Assembly (NCBI GenBank): GCA_019116365.1
Contig: DXBT01000033.1
Location: 54,510-118,509, forward strand
Length of the DNA: 64,000 nucleotides
Source of the DNA: Barnesiella merdipullorum
GTDB lineage: Bacteria; Bacteroidota; Bacteroidia; Bacteroidales; Barnesiellaceae
Reading direction: 5' to 3'
Shown: positions 60,803 to 64,000 of the stretch, in pieces
How positions within the stretch are numbered: the stretch's first letter is position 1
Layout of the letters: every line of letters begins with the position of its first letter
Notes under the pieces: generated by a model
Seen by the model: only the letters and a program-made list of their open reading frames with translations
Database searches by the model: none
Told to the model about the DNA's origin: nothing
Made by a program: the position numbers and the translations under genes

Positions 60803-61510
60803 ATGCTCAAAGCCGCCTTATACCTCATACCCGTGCCGCTGGGCGATACCCCCATCGACCAGGTGTTGCCCGCCTACAATCGCGAAGTAATAGCCGGAAT
60901 ACGTCATTTCATAGTCGAGAATGTACGCTCGGCACGCCGTTTCCTCAAGAAGTCGAACCCCGATATCTGCATCGACGACCTCACCTTTTATGAGTTGAAT
61001 CGTCACACACCGGCTACCGAGGTGAGCAGTTTCCTCAATCCTTTGCGGCAGGGGAGTGCCGTGGGGGTAATCTCCGAAGCGGGTTGTCCCGCCGTGGCCG
61101 ATCCGGGGGCCGATGTGGCGGCGATAGCCCAGCGCGAGCATCTTTCGGTCGTGCCGTTGGTAGGTCCTTCGTCGATACTGATGTCGCTCATGGCCTCGGG
61201 GTTTAACGGGCAGAGTTTCGCCTTCCAGGGCTATTTGCCCATCGAGGCTGCCGAGCGGACCAAGCGTATCAAGCAACTTGAGCAACGGGCCTATACCGAG
61301 GACCAGACCCAAATCTTCATCGAGACTCCCTATCGCAACCACAAGATGATCGAGGACCTCGTGCGCGCCTGTCGCCCGCATACCCGTCTGTGTGTGGCCG
61401 CCAACATTACCTGCCCCGACGAGAACATACGCACCCTGTCGCTGAGCGAATGGGCCAAGGCCTCGTACAACTATCAAAAGACCCCGGCCATTTTCCTGCT
61501 CTACAAATAG
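60803..61510 (+). CDS. RsmI-like SAM-dependent methyltransferase (tetrapyrrole-methylase fold)
   Basis: 235 residues from the ATG at 60803. The frame extends upstream to 60767, but the downstream ATG starts the conserved strand AALYLIPVPLGDTP. Motifs: VGVISEAGCPAVADPGADVA (about 88-107, SAM-binding), LVGPSSILMSLMASGFNGQS and FIETPYRNHKM (about 165). The fold is that of RsmI, the ribose 2'-O-methyltransferase of 16S C1402. This family in Bacteroidota is shorter and divergent, so the exact rRNA target is not certain. It is divergent from the RsmF-type gene, with CAAAGATA at 60752-60759 serving the minus-strand side. Confidence 0.7.
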   Translation: MLKAALYLIPVPLGDTPIDQVLPAYNREVIAGIRHFIVENVRSARRFLKKSNPDICIDDLTFYELNRHTPATEVSSFLNPLRQGSAVGVISEAGCPAVADPGADVAAIAQREHLSVVPLVGPSSILMSLMASGFNGQSFAFQGYLPIEAAERTKRIKQLEQRAYTEDQTQIFIETPYRNHKMIEDLVRACRPHTRLCVAANITCPDENIRTLSLSEWAKASYNYQKTPAIFLLYK

Positions 61511-61617
61511 CGGGTAGGGGGAGTATCCCGGTAACTTCAGGTGGGGAGAGGCTAAAAATTGCAAGGGAAACTCATATATCTTGTGGCCGATAATTTTCTA
61601 TTGTGCGGCTAAAAAAC

Positions 61618-61625
61618 TATCTTTG
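61618..61625 (+). promoter_or_regulatory. -7 element of the metallohydrolase gene
   Basis: TATCTTTG at 61618-61625 matches TAnnTTTG, 22 bases above the ATG at 61648. Confidence 0.55.
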
Positions 61626-61647
61626 TACCCCGAGGAGAAAAAAGGAT

Positions 61648-62463
61648 ATGAGCTTGCAATTTCTGAGCTTGGCCAGCGGAAGCAGCGGCAACTGTTATTA
61701 TTTGGGAACGGAAGAGTATGGCATACTGATCGATGCCGGCAAAGGGGTGCGCACAATCAAAAAAGTGTTGAGAGAATATGGCATCCCGTTTGAGAAAATC
61801 GTCGCCTTGTGCATCACCCACGACCATGCCGACCACATCAAGGCCGCCGGAACGCTGGGCGAAAAATACGGAATCCCCATCTATACTACCGAGACTATCA
61901 AGAACGGCATGAACCGCAACTACTGCATGGTCGATAAAGTGTATAGTGCCCACCGGGCCATCATTAAGGAGGTGCCGTTCAAGATAAAGGATTTCACCAT
62001 TACCGCCTTCGAGGTGCCCCACGACGGGAGCGACAACGTGGGCTTTTTTATTACCTACGGCAATCTTCATTTTGCCTTTGCCACCGACCTGGGAACCATT
62101 ACCCCTACGGCCGACAAGTATCTGCGGCAGGCCAACTACCTGGTTATCGAGTCGAACTACGACGAGGCCATGTTGCAGCATGGCACCTATCCGCCTCACC
62201 TCAAGCGGCGTATTCTCGCCGACAACGGCCACATGGACAACGCCCGCACGGCCGATTATCTGGCTCACATCTATACGCCGGCCTTGCGTAACATCTTCCT
62301 GTGTCACCTGAGCGGCGACAACAACCATCCCGAACTGGCCTACAAGACTATCGAGAACCGGCTCTACGAAGAGGGTATCCGCGTGGGCAAGGATGTGGAA
62401 CTGGTAGCGCTTACCCGCAACCACCCTTCGGCACTCTATACCTTTGAAGAGCCCGAGGAGTAG
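61648..62463 (+). CDS. WalJ/YycJ-type metallo-beta-lactamase-fold hydrolase
   Basis: 271 residues from the ATG at 61648, behind a purine-rich AAAAAAGG site. An upstream ATG at 61603 would overlap the -7 element. The opening FLSLASGSSGNCYYLG, ILIDAGKGVRTIKKVL, and the zinc motif LCITHDHADHIKAAG (about 60-74) identify this MBL group. Further metal ligands lie in EVPHDGSDNVGFF, FATDLGTITPTADKY and FLCHLSGDNNHPELA. YycJ/WalJ proteins are DNA exonuclease-like and linked to the WalK/R envelope system in Firmicutes. In Bacteroidota the role is unproven. Confidence 0.85.
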   Translation: MSLQFLSLASGSSGNCYYLGTEEYGILIDAGKGVRTIKKVLREYGIPFEKIVALCITHDHADHIKAAGTLGEKYGIPIYTTETIKNGMNRNYCMVDKVYSAHRAIIKEVPFKIKDFTITAFEVPHDGSDNVGFFITYGNLHFAFATDLGTITPTADKYLRQANYLVIESNYDEAMLQHGTYPPHLKRRILADNGHMDNARTADYLAHIYTPALRNIFLCHLSGDNNHPELAYKTIENRLYEEGIRVGKDVELVALTRNHPSALYTFEEPEE

Positions 62464-62599
62464 CCCTTGCCAGAGGGTCGGAATGAGGGGCTGGCACCGA
62501 TGTTTTTTACGAAATTTGAGGGTTGAGGTAAATTTTTTTTGAAGAATCGTTGGTGTATTTCTCGAAAAGCATTACCTTTGCACCCGTTCCTACAGGAAT

Positions 62600-62672
62600 G
62601 ACTCCGTAGCTCAGTTGGTAGAGCAAATGACTCTTAATCATTGGGTCGAGGGTTCGAGCCCCTCCGGGGTCA
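62600..62672 (+). tRNA. tRNA-Lys (anticodon CTT)
   Basis: 73 bases. The acceptor stem GACTCCG (62600-62606) pairs with CGGGGTC (62665-62671), with A as discriminator. The D arm is GCTC AGTTGGTA GAGC. The anticodon stem AATGA/TCATT encloses CTCTTAA, giving anticodon CTT. The T arm is GAGGG TTCGAGC CCCTC. No CCA is encoded. A perfect terminator follows. Confidence 0.97.
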
Positions 62673-62680
62673 CACACGAC

Positions 62681-62712
62681 AGCGCTTACATCGAAATGTA
62701 GGCGCTTTTTTT
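62681..62712 (+). terminator. Terminator of tRNA-Lys
   Basis: AGCGCTTACAT (62681-62691) pairs with ATGTAGGCGCT (62696-62706) with one T-G pair, loop of 4, followed by TTTTTTT. Confidence 0.85.
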
Positions 62713-63093
62713 GTGTCGCTTGCGCTCGGGCTCTCTGCGGAAAAAGGGGGAGGCAGTGGAGCGCATCGGGAATTTGGTCGATTAGGTTTGAAAGTGTTCT
62801 ATGAGCGCAACCATCAATATCGTACGTTGCTAGTTGACTAAGTCAAAGCTTTTGTTAATGGCGACCTCCTTTAATAATTTATATCTATAACAGCGATAAG
62901 AAACGATGGCAAGAACTTGGCGTTTTCATCGAGTCTAAGGCTTGGAACTTTTGGAAGAACCAAATGTAAATTATTTTCAAAAAAAACTTTTATATAACAA
63001 TTTTATTTAAATTTGCACTGTCTTATATAGGGGAGTTAGTAAGATCTTCACCAAGATACTAATAATTAGAATTCTTTAAATTTCTCAAATATT
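62713..63093. other. Gene-poor AT-rich region downstream of tRNA-Lys, with possible degraded coding fragment
   Basis: 381 bases without an intact gene. A short frame at about 62861-62968, ending in TAA, reads as a plausible protein C-terminus (IYIYNSDKKRWQELG, then ESKAWNFWKNQM), perhaps the relic of an integrated gene. TAAATTTG at 63008-63015 is a -7 element for the following gene. The base composition falls sharply here compared with 60-62 kb. Confidence 0.4.
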
Positions 63094-64000
63094 ATGAAAA
63101 TCAATCGTATTATTACAATTGGTCTGTTTCTTGCAATGGCATTGTTAGGATTCCCAACTTCGTTATGGTCTGCTGAAGTTGTAGTATTGAATTCTCCTAG
63201 TGCAGGAAATTTGAAATTGTCAAAAGAGGCTTTAACAGCCATGTATCTTAAAATAACAGGAGAAATAGATGCTCGTGATTTTAAAACATTAAAAGCAGTA
63301 ACAATAAATAGCACTCGAATATTAGATTTATCAGAGGCCGAAATTGTTTCGTATGAGGGGGACGAAGGATGCTATGCACCTATTACCTCTGATTGGATGG
63401 TAGATGATAGAGTTTGGTATCATACCTATGAAGCTAATACACTTCCAATTCATGCTTTTGCGGAAGTGAGAGATAATTCTCTTAGTAAATGGTATGAAGG
63501 TAGTTCTACTTTGCGGAGGTTGATTCTACCGGCTACCCTCAAAAATATAGAATATGATGCCCTTCGTTTCAATGATATGTTGACTGAAATTATCACGCCG
63601 GAAAATTCTGAATTTTTGGTCAGTGATGGGCATACCATATATACTACTGATAACAAAAACTTGGTTGCCATAGCACCTGCTTATACAGGAAGCATAGACA
63701 TACCCGCTACGGTCGAAGAGATAGATTCATGTGCTTTTAGTGGATTAAAACTAGCATATGTAAGTTTTAATTCTATCGATGTACCACAAATGAAAGGTAG
63801 TAATTTACTTGATGCAGCTTGTGTAGTCGTTCCTGATGTTCAACAGTACTCTGAATATTTCGGTGAATTAGATTGTGTGGAAGAAGTGGAAGAAATTACA
63901 GTGAATAATATTACGGCAGATAGCTTGCTATTTGTGCTTGGGAACATGGGATATCGACGTGAAGATGTTCGGGATATTCGAATTTCAGGAGAACTAAGCC
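63094..64000 (+). CDS. BspA-like leucine-rich-repeat surface protein (partial, runs off window)
   Basis: 302 residues visible, open to the window edge. A signal peptide (about 1-27, ending FPTSLWSAE) is followed by an LRR region of the BspA type: LKAVTINSTRILDLSEAEIV, then LRRLILPATLKNIEYDALRF, ITPENSEFLVSDGHTIYTT and IDIPATVEEIDSCAFSGLK. Such domains mediate adhesion to host proteins or other bacteria at the cell surface. The gene is clearly AT-richer than most of the window, which, with its position beyond a tRNA and a gene-poor stretch, suggests acquisition by transfer. The C-terminus, and any sorting domain, lies outside. Confidence 0.75.
   Translation, partial: MKINRIITIGLFLAMALLGFPTSLWSAEVVVLNSPSAGNLKLSKEALTAMYLKITGEIDARDFKTLKAVTINSTRILDLSEAEIVSYEGDEGCYAPITSDWMVDDRVWYHTYEANTLPIHAFAEVRDNSLSKWYEGSSTLRRLILPATLKNIEYDALRFNDMLTEIITPENSEFLVSDGHTIYTTDNKNLVAIAPAYTGSIDIPATVEEIDSCAFSGLKLAYVSFNSIDVPQMKGSNLLDAACVVVPDVQQYSEYFGELDCVEEVEEITVNNITADSLLFVLGNMGYRREDVRDIRISGELS

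Overview
The window comes from a Bacteroidota chromosome, most likely the order Bacteroidales. Support for this: promoters of the TAnnTTTG type, several secreted proteins with C-terminal sorting domains like those used by the type 9 secretion system, a gliding-type lipoprotein (GldH), a TonB-dependent receptor with a carboxypeptidase-like plug extension, DUF3822 and DUF4491 genes, and RNase Y. The overall base composition and gene set would suit a Barnesiella-like gut commensal, but that genus call is inference. Both window ends cut a gene: lptD on the left and a BspA-like surface protein on the right.

Layout. 1-6.6 kb (minus strand): lptD, an HD-domain phosphohydrolase, ilvE, a tiny secreted protein, a DUF4491 membrane protein, a flavin reductase-rubredoxin fusion and rubrerythrin (oxidative stress). 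7-9.2 kb: a compact accessory cassette of GNAT-like protein, PAPS-reductase-like ATP pyrophosphatase (IbrA/DUF3440 type) and ParB-like protein (IbrB type), followed by a very AT-rich acyltransferase and a frameshifted metallo-beta-lactamase-fold lipoprotein. 11.4-14.6 kb: galE, then rplY-pth-hslR-like. 14.7-20.8 kb: a metal efflux operon (His-rich small exported protein, RND adaptor, CusA/CzcA pump, TolC-like channel). 20.9-25.1 kb: DUF6132-thioredoxin pair behind a promoter flanked by a perfect inverted repeat, a large secreted protein, and a ferredoxin-MarR pair. 25.3-29.2 kb: TonB-dependent receptor plus metallophosphatase lipoprotein.

29.3-35 kb: rsmD, a membrane-bound AraC-type regulator, DUF3822, a RecD-like helicase and cardiolipin synthase. 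35.5-39.8 kb: an SGNH-SGNH-MBOAT operon that looks like an envelope O-acylation machine. 39.9-45.2 kb: the C-terminal stub of a gingipain-family (C25) peptidase and three tandem secreted paralogues carrying 3, 2 and 1 copies of a module, with nearly identical ends. 45.3-50.8 kb: dinB, zapB-like, zapA, rny, ricT, gldH. 51-55.6 kb: a long PiT-type phosphate transporter and glgB. 56-62.5 kb: a C10 (streptopain-type) peptidase with a sorting domain, a lipoprotein, an rRNA cytosine methyltransferase of the RsmF type, an RsmI-like methyltransferase and a WalJ-type metallohydrolase. The window closes with tRNA-Lys(CTT), a terminator, a gene-poor AT-rich stretch and the start of a leucine-rich-repeat surface gene.

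The most unusual items are the GNAT/IbrA/IbrB cassette, the 3-2-1 modular paralogue array with its peptidase stub, the 90-bp tandem promoter repeats upstream of rsmD and the SGNH operon, and the inverted-repeat promoter of the thioredoxin pair.
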